Below, one piece after another: positions 49,749 to 58,677 of a DNA stretch of 64,000 nucleotides. This DNA is from a candidate division WOR-1 bacterium RIFOXYB2_FULL_45_9. GTDB taxonomy: Bacteria; Margulisbacteria; WOR-1; O2-12-FULL-45-9; XYB2-FULL-48-7. The stretch's first letter is position 1; every line of letters starts with the position of its first letter. The notes under the pieces are model-generated. The model was not told where the DNA came from, ran no database searches, and was given only the letters and a program-made list of their open reading frames with translations. Location: positions 1,117,277 through 1,181,276 of the forward strand of contig MEUD01000001.1 of the NCBI GenBank assembly GCA_001771575.1, given 5' to 3'. The translations under genes and the position numbers were made by a program.

Positions 49749-50138
49749 TTAAAAGGGCAGGTCCTCCGCCGCTTCCAGCTCGGTCGGCTCCGCCTCGGCG
49801 ACCCTGACAGCCGCTTCCGCATGATGAAGCGGGACAACGCTTCTGGCCACGACCTCCGTTACCCATTGCCGCTGGCCATTTTGTCCGTCAAAAGAACGGT
49901 TTTGGATACGCCCTTCAACTAAAACCAGAGAGCCTTTTTTGATCCGATCTTTGCTCTCTTCCGCTAATTTACGCCAGGCGACAACGTCGATGTAATCAAC
50001 GGCGTTCTCGCCAAACGATCGCTCTACCGCCAACTTAAACTTAGCGACCGGCAGTCCATTGACCGTGATCCGGCTGTCAACTTCCTCAACTAATCGGCCA
50101 ACTAAAATTATTCGATTAAGATTCGCCAACCGCTTCAC
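49749..50138 (-). CDS. ssb: Single-stranded DNA-binding protein, first copy
   Basis: About 129 residues. OB fold: LNRIILVGRLVEEVDSRITV, VAKFKLAVERSF, DVVAWRKLAEESKDRIKK, VEGRIQNRSF. The acidic tip is AAEDLPF. It is more diverged than the second copy in the RDPE-type loop (EEVDSR). The start is GTG 50138 or TTG 50129, the latter with AAAGGG at better spacing. Both overlap the rpsF end. Two tandem ssb genes with C-terminal tips may form mixed tetramers or have separate roles. Confidence 0.93.
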   Translation of the reverse strand: MKRLANLNRIILVGRLVEEVDSRITVNGLPVAKFKLAVERSFGENAVDYIDVVAWRKLAEESKDRIKKGSLVLVEGRIQNRSFDGQNGQRQWVTEVVARSVVPLHHAEAAVRVAEAEPTELEAAEDLPF

Positions 50139-50508
50139 CCTTTATTTCGCCAACATTGACCGGCTCAAGAGGGGTACCGACTATCTCTTTCTTTTCAACC
50201 GGGGCTTCGGTCTGAACAAAAGCGTTCGTCAAAAAGTACCGGGTTACGTTCTCGGTCACTTTTAAGAGCGCCTTGACTTCGGCGGGTAAATTGGCCGGGC
50301 CTTTTAACCTAATTAAAACGTAATAACCATTGGTTTGCCGCTTGGCTTTTTTAAATATTGAATTAAGGCGTCTAACTCCCCATTTTTCAATGCTATCGAT
50401 CTCTCCCTTAACAGAATTAATTTTATCGCTTATTTTATCAATAATAAGGCCTATTTTCTCTTCTCCCAATATCGGGTCCATGATCATGATCAATTCATAT
50501 GCCTTCAA
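50116..50508 (-). CDS. rpsF: 30S ribosomal protein S6
   Basis: A protein of 130 residues. AYELIMIMDPILGEEKI, IEKWGVRRLNSIFKKAKRQ and GYYVLIRLKGP are the S6 blocks. A tail of about 30 residues extends the core. It starts at TTG 50508 with GGAGG eight bases before. No ATG fits. Confidence 0.95.
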   Translation of the reverse strand: MKAYELIMIMDPILGEEKIGLIIDKISDKINSVKGEIDSIEKWGVRRLNSIFKKAKRQTNGYYVLIRLKGPANLPAEVKALLKVTENVTRYFLTNAFVQTEAPVEKKEIVGTPLEPVNVGEIKGEAVGES

Positions 50509-50556
50509 TGAAATAACCTCCGTTTTATAGATAATATTTTCTCTCAGCGAGTAATT

Positions 50557-50585
50557 ATTGTAGCATAAATGAAGGAAATAAGCAA
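50557..50585 (-). promoter_or_regulatory. Promoter of the rpsF operon
   Basis: TTGCTT (50585-50580), 17 bases, TGC before TACAAT (50562-50557). The leader would be about 43 bases with GGAGG. Confidence 0.6.
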
Positions 50586-50589
50586 TCAG

Positions 50590-51681
50590 TTAAACGTTAA
50601 ACCTGATGACAACAATATCCCCATCCTCAACCACGTATTCCTTCCCCTCGGTCCTTAAAAGGCCTTTTTCCTTGGCCTTCGGGTATGAGCCGCAATCGAT
50701 CATTTCGCTGAATCTGATAACTTCGGCCGCGATAAACCCTCTCTCCATGTCTGAATGGATCTTCCCCGCGGCTTGAGGCCCCTTTGTCCCCTTCTGGATC
50801 GTCCAGGCATGGGTCTCTTTTTCTCCAGCCGTGAAAAAAGTGATCAAATTAAGCAATTCATAGCTCGATCTGATCAATTGGGAAAGGGCCGGTTCTTTGA
50901 CCCCCATTCCTTCTAAAAGGCTTTTTGCCTCATCGATCGGCAGTTCGGCGATCTCCGCCTCCAGTTTTGAGCAGATCGTGACAACCCTTGCCCCTTGTTC
51001 TCTGGCGATCTTTTCAATTTCCTTGATCTGTTCCGGGCTCCCGTCCTCATCAACGTTTGCCACGTACAATACAGGCTTTAACGTGATCAAAGAGAACTCC
51101 CTCAATAATTTTAGGTCATCCGAATTCATGGATGAAGCCAGGGTCCTGGCCGGTTGTCCCTTGTCCAGCAGTTCTTTGATCTTTTCAAGCAGGTGGAGGG
51201 TCCTTAAAATGTCCTTGTCCCCGCTTTTAAGCGCTTTTCTGATCGAGTCAAATCTCTTTTCGATCGTCGCCAGGTCAGCCAGGATCAGCTCGGCTTCAAT
51301 TATTTCGATATCGCGGCGCGGATCGACGGCCCCTTCGACGTGGACGACGTCTTCGGCGGTAAAACAGCGGACGACATGGGCGATCGCGTCAACCTCGCGG
51401 ATATGAGCGAGGAATTTATTCCCTAATCCTTCCCCTTTATGAGCTCCTTTGACCAATCCGGCGATATCATAAAATTCGATAATAGCCGGAACGATCTTCT
51501 TTGAGCTAAAAAGCTTGACCAGAGCGTCAATCCTTGGGTCGGGGACTTCCACCACCCCAATATTTGGATCGATGGTGCAAAACGGATAATTCGATGCCTG
51601 CGCTTTTGCCCTGGATAACGCGTTAAACAGCGTTGACTTCCCAACATTGGGAAGCCCAACTATCCCGATCGACAACCCCAT
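50590..51681 (-). CDS. ychF: YchF/OLA1-type P-loop ATPase
   Basis: A protein of 363 residues. GIVGLPNVGKSTLFNAL (G1), DIAGLVKGAHKGEGLGNKFL (G3) and the G4 region YVANVDED, which lacks NKxD as in the ATP-preferring YchF group. The TGS domain lies at the C-terminus (ETHAWTIQKGTKGPQAAGKI, EYVVEDGDIVVIRF). It binds ribosomes and acts in translation and stress. The ATG overlaps the metK stop. Confidence 0.97.
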   Translation of the reverse strand: MGLSIGIVGLPNVGKSTLFNALSRAKAQASNYPFCTIDPNIGVVEVPDPRIDALVKLFSSKKIVPAIIEFYDIAGLVKGAHKGEGLGNKFLAHIREVDAIAHVVRCFTAEDVVHVEGAVDPRRDIEIIEAELILADLATIEKRFDSIRKALKSGDKDILRTLHLLEKIKELLDKGQPARTLASSMNSDDLKLLREFSLITLKPVLYVANVDEDGSPEQIKEIEKIAREQGARVVTICSKLEAEIAELPIDEAKSLLEGMGVKEPALSQLIRSSYELLNLITFFTAGEKETHAWTIQKGTKGPQAAGKIHSDMERGFIAAEVIRFSEMIDCGSYPKAKEKGLLRTEGKEYVVEDGDIVVIRFNV

Positions 51682-52883
51682 TATTTTTTAACCAGAGCAG
51701 AGGCTTTTTTCAGTTCCGCGGCCTTGTTGGTCTTTTCCCATGGCAGATCGAGGTCGTCGCGGCCAAAGTGCCCGTACGCGGCCACTTGCTTGTAAATCGG
51801 CCGGCGCAGATCAAGGTTTTTAATTATCAGTCCCGGCCGCAAATCGAAGACCTCGTCAATTATCTTAGCGATCTGGCTGTCCGGTATTGTTCCGGTGCCG
51901 AAGGTATCTACCATGATCGACAGCGGGTGGGCGATCCCTATCGCGTATGCTAATTGGACCTCACAGCGCTTGGCCAGTCCGGCCGCGACAACGTTCTTGG
52001 CGACCCAGCGGGCGGCATAAGCCCCGGAGCGATCAACCTTGGTCGGATCTTTGCCGCTGAATGCGCCACCCCCATGTCGGGAGTAACCGCCGTACGTGTC
52101 GACAATGATCTTGCGCCCGGTCACGCCTGAATCCCCCTGCGGACCGCCGATAACAAAACGGCCGGTCGGGTTAACGTAATACTTTGTCTCTTTATCCACC
52201 ATATCTTTCGGCAAAACTTTGGCGACGACCTTTTCTAAAACATCTTTTTCCAGCTTTTTCGGATCGACTTCAGGAGAATGCTGCGCGGCGATCAGCACCG
52301 TATGGATCCTGACCGGGCGGTCATTTTCATATTCGATCGTTACCTGTGATTTTCCGTCCGGGCGCAGGTAAGGCATCTCGCCGTTCTTGCGGACTTCGGC
52401 CAATCTTTTACTAAGCTTGTGCGCCAGCACAATTGGCATCGGCATCAGTTCCGGCGTTTCGTCGCAGGCAAACCCGAACATCAAGCCCTGATCGCCGGCG
52501 CCAATCGATTCCAGGTCTTCTTTGACAACTTCTCCGCCGCGGATCTCCAGCGCGGTGTCAACGCCGCGCGCGATATCTTTGCTCTGCTCTTTAAGAGAGA
52601 CCAGAACCCCCGATGTTTCCCAGTCAAAGCCATACTTGGCATCGGTATAACCGATCTCTTTTATGGTCTCCCTAACAATTTGCGGGATCTCGACATAACA
52701 GCCGGTGGTCACTTCTCCGGCGACGACGCATAGCCCGTTGGTCACCAGCGTTTCCACGGCGACGCGGCCGACCGGATCTTTGGCCAGGATCCCGTCCAGG
52801 ATCGCGTCCGAGATCTGGTCGCATATTTTATCAGGATGCCCTTCGGTCACCGATTCTGACGTGAACAAATAATTCTTATTCAT
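51681..52883 (-). CDS. metK: S-adenosylmethionine synthetase
   Basis: A protein of 400 residues from ATG 52883. The ATG five codons earlier overlaps the GGAGG site itself. Motifs: [55 protein letters not shown] and [18 protein letters not shown]. It makes SAM from Met and ATP. There is a short leader and no SAM riboswitch. Confidence 0.98.
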   Translation of the reverse strand: MNKNYLFTSESVTEGHPDKICDQISDAILDGILAKDPVGRVAVETLVTNGLCVVAGEVTTGCYVEIPQIVRETIKEIGYTDAKYGFDWETSGVLVSLKEQSKDIARGVDTALEIRGGEVVKEDLESIGAGDQGLMFGFACDETPELMPMPIVLAHKLSKRLAEVRKNGEMPYLRPDGKSQVTIEYENDRPVRIHTVLIAAQHSPEVDPKKLEKDVLEKVVAKVLPKDMVDKETKYYVNPTGRFVIGGPQGDSGVTGRKIIVDTYGGYSRHGGGAFSGKDPTKVDRSGAYAARWVAKNVVAAGLAKRCEVQLAYAIGIAHPLSIMVDTFGTGTIPDSQIAKIIDEVFDLRPGLIIKNLDLRRPIYKQVAAYGHFGRDDLDLPWEKTNKAAELKKASALVKK

Positions 52884-52925
52884 AACATAATCCTCCATAA
52901 TTCATTTAAAAACAACTGGAATATC

Positions 52926-52955
52926 AGTCTACAATAATAATAAAAGGACTGTCAA
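52926..52955 (-). promoter_or_regulatory. Promoter of metK-ychF
   Basis: TTGACA (52955-52950), 18 bases, TAGACT (52931-52926). The leader to ATG 52883 is about 37 bases. Confidence 0.7.
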
Positions 52956-52970
52956 GCTCGCTGGAGAGCA

Positions 52971-54161
52971 TTAATTGCCGGCCAGGGCTTTTTCCAACAC
53001 CGTCGCTTCCGATGAGGCAATTTTACCGATCGAATCGATAAAGGCGGTTATCGCCAGTTTGTCGTTTTCCGGTATCCCGCCGCTTTCAGCGGCCAATAAT
53101 ATTTTAGAAATGACCACCGCCGCTTTTTCCGAAAGGCTCTTTAGTTGCGATCTCTCCGCCAGCAGTTTCTCCTGCCATTTATTTCCCGGATCGCCAGGTT
53201 GTACGTACATAATATTCATTGCCTCGTCCGCTTCATCGCGACAGCTTTCAGCGGCCGAGAGGAGGGCTTGGCCAAAACCATTGTCGCTGGCATTGATCAA
53301 TTGCCTCTCTCTGGAAAAGACCTCCGGCCAGACGGCCACGGTCCCCTTTACTGTTTTTTCGGCCCACATCCCCCAACTATAAGCCTCGTAAACGACCCCG
53401 CCCGGGATCAGCAAAGGAGTGGAGAGAAAATCAAGCCCGGCAACCTCCAAAAAAGGACATCCATTGCCGGCCGCGTATTCTTGCGGCGTGCCAAAACCAA
53501 AGATCATTTTCAATGACTCCTCGGTTTGAGCGGCCGCTTTTTTAAGGTCCTGCGGTTCATTTTTCACGCTCCCCTGCCAGACGGTCCCCAGGGTCCGCAG
53601 AACAATCGCCCGCTCCAACCGGCTCGCGATCCACCTCGCCGCCGATCCTTTTGCCTGTTGGCTCCTGGTAATCCCTTCCGGCAATATCTTTGCCGCGTAA
53701 AAGCTTACGGCTTCAGCCCTTTCTTTTTGTCGCGTTGCTCCAGCCAGCAAACAAGTGTATCTAACGACTGGCTTTGCCAGCTCCGGCTTGATCTTCCAGG
53801 CCCCCGCTTCCTCATATTTATTCCATGGCGAATCGTCGCCGACGATAACTTTTTCTTCTCCGGCCGGAGTTGCCTTCCAGCTCGCGAAATCATAAGCCAT
53901 TAAGTTGGCTGTTGCCCGCAGTGGAAACCCCGCCGTCCGAGAGTCGTCTTTTAACTTCCAGAATATTTCAAATTCCTGGTCCGTTCCCATCTCAATAACA
54001 TTTATCGGCGTCATCGGGATGGCAAAGCTGATTTCCACGTCGGTTTCGCTTGGCGAAAGCATCAAAGAACTGATCTCTCCCAGCTTAACGCCGGGCGATA
54101 TCGCCGGCGCCAGGGTCGGCAGGATGGCCAGCAGGAAAAGAATGACGAGGGCTTTTTTCAT
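52971..54161 (-). CDS. Secreted protein of unknown function
   Basis: A protein of 396 residues from ATG 54161 with AAGGGG upstream. It has a signal peptide (ALVILFLLAILPTLAPAIS), then a beta-rich domain (FAIPMTPINVIEMGTDQEFE) and from about 130 a mostly helical region with ARWIASRLERAIVLRTLGTV and many acidic helices. No enzyme motif is seen. It is a single-gene unit between metK and the ferredoxin/hcp genes, divergent from the latter. The family is not recognised. Confidence 0.65.
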   Translation of the reverse strand: MKKALVILFLLAILPTLAPAISPGVKLGEISSLMLSPSETDVEISFAIPMTPINVIEMGTDQEFEIFWKLKDDSRTAGFPLRATANLMAYDFASWKATPAGEEKVIVGDDSPWNKYEEAGAWKIKPELAKPVVRYTCLLAGATRQKERAEAVSFYAAKILPEGITRSQQAKGSAARWIASRLERAIVLRTLGTVWQGSVKNEPQDLKKAAAQTEESLKMIFGFGTPQEYAAGNGCPFLEVAGLDFLSTPLLIPGGVVYEAYSWGMWAEKTVKGTVAVWPEVFSRERQLINASDNGFGQALLSAAESCRDEADEAMNIMYVQPGDPGNKWQEKLLAERSQLKSLSEKAAVVISKILLAAESGGIPENDKLAITAFIDSIGKIASSEATVLEKALAGN

Positions 54162-54182
54162 CGCGTTATACACCCCTTTATA

Positions 54183-54198
54183 TTTGACTCAAGTCAAA
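54183..54198. promoter_or_regulatory. Palindrome in the ferredoxin divergent region
   Basis: TTTGACT-CA-AGTCAAA lies between the divergent starts at 54161 and 54250. It may be an operator for the redox genes. It does not match the FNR/CRP (TTGAT-N4-ATCAA) or NorR-type consensus closely, although it resembles the FNR half sites. Confidence 0.35.
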
Positions 54199-54249
54199 GA
54201 CCGCGGCTCGCGGCCAAGCTATTATATCGGCATCAAGGGAGGAAAACAA

Positions 54250-54981
54250 ATGGTTGTGAGAGAAATTATTGAGATCGATCGCGAGCTGTGCAACGGCTGC
54301 GGCAATTGCACGACCGCCTGCGCCGAAGGGGCGCTGATTCTTGACGCCGATGGAAAAGCGGCGCTGGTCAAGGAAATATATTGTGACGGTCTGGGAGCCT
54401 GCCTTGACGTCTGTCCGACCGGTGCTTTAAAAATCGTTAAAAAGGAGAGCGCCTCATATAACGCCGGGCAAACTTACCAGCATGTTCTTAAAGAAAGGGG
54501 GGGAGAAGCGGCCGCTTCAGTCCATGGCGCTCAAGCGCCGCTTCCCTGCGGTTGCCCTGGAACATTAGCCAAGGAAATACCCAAAGAAGGCCACCCCCAA
54601 ACAACAAACGCCGAAACTTCAGCACTTTCTAATTGGCCGATCCAGCTCCAGCTTGTTTCCCCGCATGCTCCTTACTTTAACGAGTCGGACCTGCTGGTCG
54701 CGGCTGATTGCACCGCTTTTTGTCTGGGGAAATTTCACTCCGAACTCCTAAAAGGAAAAAAGCTGGTCATTGCCTGTCCAAAACTTGACGAGACGAGCGG
54801 CTACGCGGAAAAACTGGCCGATATTTTACGCTACAACAAGATCTATTCATTAACGTTGGTTATTATGGAGGTGCCATGCTGCTCCGGTCTCTTTCGCCTG
54901 CTCCAAAAAGCGGTCGAATTGTCAGGGGAAAAGATCAATATTAAAAAGATCGTAGTCAGGTTAGGCGGTTCAATTAAATAA
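54250..54981 (+). CDS. Ferredoxin-type 4Fe-4S protein paired with hybrid cluster protein
   Basis: A protein of 243 residues from ATG 54250 with GGGAGG in front. The N-terminal ferredoxin domain has two clusters: CNGCGNCTTACAEGA and CDGLGACLDVCPTGA. A middle PCGCPG motif and a C-terminal domain (ADCTAFCLGKFHSELLKGKK, VIACPKLDETSGY, MEVPCCSGL) with more Cys follow. This arrangement is common next to hcp in anaerobes and probably feeds electrons to it. The gap to hcp is 14 bases. The longer upstream frame is a shadow. Confidence 0.9.
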   Translation: MVVREIIEIDRELCNGCGNCTTACAEGALILDADGKAALVKEIYCDGLGACLDVCPTGALKIVKKESASYNAGQTYQHVLKERGGEAAASVHGAQAPLPCGCPGTLAKEIPKEGHPQTTNAETSALSNWPIQLQLVSPHAPYFNESDLLVAADCTAFCLGKFHSELLKGKKLVIACPKLDETSGYAEKLADILRYNKIYSLTLVIMEVPCCSGLFRLLQKAVELSGEKINIKKIVVRLGGSIK

Positions 54982-54995
54982 AAGGGGGAATTATT

Positions 54996-55736
54996 ATGTA
55001 TTGCGATCAGTGTGAACAAAGCGTAAAGGGTGGCTGCCGGGTCCAGGGAGTTTGCGGTAAAAATCCAGAGACCTCTGACCTGCAAGACCAATTATTGCGC
55101 GAGGTCAAAATCTTAGCCTATTATATTGAAAAGGGGGGAAAGTCTGACGAAGAACTTGACCTGTTTATAGTTGAGTCCCTCTTTTCGACCGTCACCAACG
55201 TTAATTTTGAAGACGCCAGGCTAAGAGAACAGATCAATGCCGCTACCAAACACCTGGCCCGGGTAAAGTTCACCCTATCTAAGCCGGTAGCAAACCCGCC
55301 AGATAGCTTAACGGACAACCCAGACATTCACTCGCTCAAACAGCTGTTAACTTTCGGTCTTAAAGGGATGGCCGCCTATCTTGATCACGCGTATCTTCTT
55401 GGGAAAAAAGACCAGGAGGTCTTCATCTTCATTCGACGGGCCCTGGCCGCCATGCTCGAAGAGAAGGGGGTCGACGAGCTGATCGCGCTTAACCTGGAAT
55501 GCGGCAAATTCAATATCCGGGCAATGGAGCTCTTAAACCTGGGGCATATCGAGCGCTTTGGGAGACCGGAGCCGACCAAGGTCTCGACAGGAGCAAAGAA
55601 AGGGCCGGCGATCCTGGTCAGCGGACACGACCTCCTTGATCTGGAAGAAATCCTTATGCAGACTGCCGACAAAGGGATATCCGTCTACACCCACGGAGAG
55701 ATGCTTCCCGCGCATGGCTATCCCGGCCTCAAATAA
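54996..55736 (+). pseudogene. hcp: Hybrid cluster protein (hydroxylamine reductase), N-terminal part before an in-frame stop
   Basis: 246 codons, then TAA at 55734-55736. The N-terminal cluster Cys are present (MYCDQCEQSVKGGCRVQGVC). FGLKGMAAYLDHA, NLECGKFNIRAMELL, SGHDLLDLEEI (His ligand) and YTHGEMLPAHGYPGLK (Glu ligand) follow the family exactly up to the stop. The family reads LKKYKHL here, and this gene reads LK-stop-YKHL. One A-to-T change of an AAA lysine codon explains it. GGGGG precedes the ATG. Confidence 0.9.
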
Positions 55737-56528
55737 TACAAACATTTGGCCGGAAATTACGGCGGAGCCTGGCAGGACCAGCAAAAGGAGTTTGCCGTTT
55801 TCCCGGGAGCAATATTAATGACCACCAACTGTATCCAAAGACCGTCCGAAAAATACCGGGCGAATATTTTTACCACCGGCCTAGTCGCCTTTCCCGGTGT
55901 TAGGCATGTCAAACATGGGAAATACGCCCCGCTGATCGAAAAATCCCTGGAGCTGGGCGGGTTCCCCTCCGATCTTCCCGGCAAAGAGATCCTGGTCGGC
56001 TTTGGCCACGACGCGGTCCTGGACGTAGCCGAAAAAGTCATCAACCTCGTCAAGGCCGGCAAGATCAGGCGCTTCTTTTTGATCGGCGGCTGTGATGGCG
56101 CGAAATCCGGACGGAATTATTACACCGAGTTCGCGGAAAAAGCTCCGGCCGATTCGGTCATCCTGACCCTGGCCTGCGGCAAATACCGGTTCAACAAGCT
56201 CGATTTTGGCGACATTGAAGGGATCCCAAGATTATTGGATATCGGCCAGTGCAACGACGCCTACTCGGCAATCCAAATCGCCGCCGCTCTGGCCAAGGCC
56301 TTCAATGTTGGGTTGAACAACCTGCCCCTTTCGCTAATTCTCTCCTGGTATGAACAAAAAGCGGTCGTGATCCTGCTTTCGCTCCTCTATCTGGGGATCA
56401 AAAATATTCGGCTGGGGCCGACCCTGCCCAACTTCATTACGCCAGGCGTCTTAAAAGTGTTAGTGGACAAATATAATCTAATGCCGATCACCAGCGTGGA
56501 TAACGACCTTAAAGCGATCCTGGCTTAA
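55737..56528 (+). pseudogene. hcp: Hybrid cluster protein, C-terminal part after the in-frame stop
   Basis: The same frame continues with no other defect: [97 protein letters not shown]. All Cys and Glu ligands of the hybrid cluster are kept. The full gene would be 510 residues, and its product reduces hydroxylamine or nitric oxide in anaerobes. A TTG at 55746 could restart translation, but a lone C-terminal part would lack the first cluster and two ligands. Confidence 0.9.
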
Positions 56529-56532
56529 TAAT

Positions 56533-56577
56533 CAAGCCTCTCTCCGGTTTCGCATCGAGCGGTCGGGGAGAGGCTTG
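56533..56577 (+). terminator. Hairpin after hcp
   Basis: CAAGCCTCTCTCCG pairs with CGGGGAGAGGCTTG (one mismatch, at T-G) around a 17-base loop. No T run follows. It overlaps the -35 box of the tRNA promoter. Confidence 0.55.
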
Positions 56578-56604
56578 AACCATTCCCTCGTCATCTGTTA
56601 TAAT
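56575..56604 (+). promoter_or_regulatory. Promoter of tRNA-Glu
   Basis: TTGAAC (56575-56580), 18 bases, TATAAT (56599-56604) with TGT before it. The tRNA begins about 40 bases past the predicted start. Confidence 0.65.
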
Positions 56605-56650
56605 TAACTTATCCACGCTACAAGGCCTTTCCCGTTCGCGGTAAACTTGT

Positions 56651-56722
56651 GGCCCCATCGTCTAGGGGTTAGGACACTAGCTTTTCAAGCTAAGAACCGG
56701 GGTTCGATTCCCCGTGGGGCTA
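56651..56722 (+). tRNA. tRNA-Glu (anticodon UUC)
   Basis: 72 bases with acceptor stem GGCCCCA/TGGGGCT (G1-U72 wobble) and discriminator A at 56722. D-arm TCGTCTAGGGGTTAGGACA, anticodon loop TTTTCAA with TTC, T-arm CCGGGGTTCGATTCCCCG. The first pair of the anticodon stem is C-A. CCA is not encoded. Confidence 0.93.
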
Positions 56723-56785
56723 TTTAACAAGTTTTTCTTGCCCGCTTGTTTCGTCGGCTCTACTAATCATTTGCTATTGTTAATG

Positions 56786-56791
56786 TATAAT
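56786..56791 (+). promoter_or_regulatory. -10 box before the AT-rich orphan
   Basis: TATAAT ends eight bases before ATG 56800. No ribosome site is present. Confidence 0.4.
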
Positions 56792-56799
56792 ATACAAGT

Positions 56800-57387
56800 A
56801 TGTCAACAGCATTATCAACAGTTAGGAACATGTTAAATCAACCTACCCTTAGCTCAAGTGACATTTACAGCTTGATTTCACACATCGGCATCGTGATCGA
56901 AAAAAATAATATAAAAAAAGCATATAAGACACTTATTTTTTATCGTTGTTGGTTCGTTCATGATTCAATAGATAGACAACTAATGTGCGCAGAAATTATC
57001 GAAGGCCTGACTGACATTTTAATTTGTGGGAAGCCTTCCATTAACAGTGATATTTACAAGGTTGTAGGACTTGAGATGCTACGAAGCGATTTAATTAACT
57101 TTTGTAAGCAATTTAGTTTGCCGGATGTTTTATTCTCAAATGATAATAATTGGAAAAAATACTTGTCTAATTTTGTGCAATATATAATAAAAAAGCCTAT
57201 ATCATTTCCGAAAAATAAAAATGGCAATAAAGCTATTAAAAAAATATTCGATTCGTTGCAAAGCAAATCAAACAAAAATATGGTGGTAGAAGATTTTACT
57301 TTCGTCGATATAAACAATATTCTACACTGGCAAATAACAACAACCACTAAAAAAGTAAAGATTATTGGACAGCTTTCAATCCCCTAA
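56800..57387 (+). CDS. AT-rich orphan protein downstream of tRNA-Glu
   Basis: A protein of 195 residues, helical, Lys/Asn/Ile-rich (SNDNNWKKYLSNFVQYIIKK, FPKNKNGNKAIKKIF). Codon use is strongly A/T-ending, unlike every neighbour, and it lies 77 bases after a tRNA gene, both signs of transfer. There is no signal, membrane helix or known motif. It could be a cargo gene of a decayed island. The following 140 bases (57388-57527) hold nothing I recognise. Confidence 0.6.
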   Translation: MSTALSTVRNMLNQPTLSSSDIYSLISHIGIVIEKNNIKKAYKTLIFYRCWFVHDSIDRQLMCAEIIEGLTDILICGKPSINSDIYKVVGLEMLRSDLINFCKQFSLPDVLFSNDNNWKKYLSNFVQYIIKKPISFPKNKNGNKAIKKIFDSLQSKSNKNMVVEDFTFVDINNILHWQITTTTKKVKIIGQLSIP

Positions 57388-57527
57388 TGAAACAAACACT
57401 TGCAGGGGATACTTAAAGTAAATCAATCCTGAAACAAGCAATGAAGCAAATTTGCCTAATTCCCCAAAAAAGATATACTTTTAATCAGTTCCATCAGGGA
57501 GTTCAAAACGCATCCTGTTGGTTCTAT

Positions 57528-58643
57528 TTAATTATTCGTATACTCAATCGTCAACATTGGCGGGTTAGCGCCGTTTTCTTTGCTTAAGATAACGACCATC
57601 CCATTGTCCGCGCCGTCCTGTTTAACAACTAAACCGTAATTAGTCGCCGGGGTCGAGTACCAGCCTTGCGCCGCCGTTAACAGGTCGGGATCGCTAATAT
57701 GGTTGTAATCGCCGGCGGTAAAGTTGCCGGAGACAATAAAGCCGCCGGCGGTCGGTTTGCTCGCCCAGGTCGTTGTCCCGGAAAAAGCGCTCGCCAAATT
57801 ATAAATTTGAAAGGTCGGGGTCGCGGCCGATGTGGGGTATAGCTTTAGCGTTGCCTCTTGAATAGTTATATTGCTGGGAAGCGAGGCAAGCGAATATTTA
57901 AGGTAGGTCTCATATTGCGTCCCCGGCGGGGCTAAATTCCCCGCTTTGAGGGAGGGTTCTCCTTCGTATGTTGTCGTCGTTGCCGAAGAATCAACATAGG
58001 TGTCCGTTTCAACCGTAATATCAACCGAATACCCGCTGGCGGTCACATCGGCATAGCCGACAACTTCTCCAGAAGTACAATTGACCTTTGCCGTCCCTTG
58101 GCTTGTTATTTCCAAGGTCGCGACTGATCCGCTGGAGGTTAGCGTGCCGATCGAACTCCCCGTCAGGCTCCAGACCGGCGAGATGGCGACCGCCTCGCCT
58201 GAAGAGTTTTGTCCCGAGGCCATGAAAACCTGGGTGGTATTTACCCGCAGGGTCGCGGTCGCCGGCGAAACAGCGATTGACGCCAAATCTCCTTCGCTGG
58301 TCGCGGAGATCGTAATGGTCGCGGAGACGCTTTTTTCATTATATGTAGCGGTTATCGTTTCGGTCCCGGAAGCGGTCGCCTTAAAGATCGCCGTATATCC
58401 TGCCGAGGTGACCGTCCCCAGGTTATTGGTCAAGCTCCAGGTCGCCACGACGATCGCCGTTGATCCGTTGGAATAATTCGCGGTAGCGGCAAAGGTCGCG
58501 CTCGCTCCGACATTCAAGGAGGAGCTGGTCGGTGAAATTGATATGTTCGAGAGATCTCCGTCCGTAGTTTCTTCCGGCAGGTCGCCGCAACCCGCGACGA
58601 TCATTGTCCCAACAAGTATTGCCGTGAGGAGGGTGGTTCTCAT
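57528..58643 (-). CDS. Surface lipoprotein with Big_2-like repeats and DNRLRE/CBM96-like domain
   Basis: A protein of 371 residues from ATG 58643. The lipobox VAGC gives lipidation at Cys 18 (AILVGTMIVAGCGD). Two Ig-like Big_2 domains (ISISPTSSSLNVGASATFAA, IAVSPATATLRVNTTQVFMA) follow. From about 200 there is a DNRLRE/CBM96-like beta domain (DTYVDSSATTTTYEGEPSLK, YLKYSLASLP, ATLKLY). It probably sits on the outer surface and binds a carbohydrate. A TATTAT box ends seven bases before the chosen ATG, while the longer frame to 58700 would start upstream of it. Confidence 0.8.
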   Translation of the reverse strand: MRTTLLTAILVGTMIVAGCGDLPEETTDGDLSNISISPTSSSLNVGASATFAATANYSNGSTAIVVATWSLTNNLGTVTSAGYTAIFKATASGTETITATYNEKSVSATITISATSEGDLASIAVSPATATLRVNTTQVFMASGQNSSGEAVAISPVWSLTGSSIGTLTSSGSVATLEITSQGTAKVNCTSGEVVGYADVTASGYSVDITVETDTYVDSSATTTTYEGEPSLKAGNLAPPGTQYETYLKYSLASLPSNITIQEATLKLYPTSAATPTFQIYNLASAFSGTTTWASKPTAGGFIVSGNFTAGDYNHISDPDLLTAAQGWYSTPATNYGLVVKQDGADNGMVVILSKENGANPPMLTIEYTNN

Positions 58644-58650
58644 CTCTAAT

Positions 58651-58659
58651 ATAATATCA
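58651..58659 (-). promoter_or_regulatory. Leaderless-type extended -10 promoter of the lipoprotein
   Basis: TGATATTAT, then seven bases and ATG 58643. It lies just beyond the dnaQ-like stop. Confidence 0.55.
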
Positions 58660-58677
58660 TTTCCCCGGCCATTTTGC

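Noticed and set aside
52884-52970. SAM riboswitch before metK
   Set aside because: The leader is about 37 bases and has no riboswitch stems.
55734-55736. Stop-codon reassignment to explain hcp
   Set aside because: TAA ends many other genes in the window cleanly, so it is a normal stop here.
56723-57527. Direct repeat of the tRNA-Glu 3' end marking an island
   Set aside because: No copy of the T-arm or acceptor sequence is seen downstream, and no integrase gene is present.
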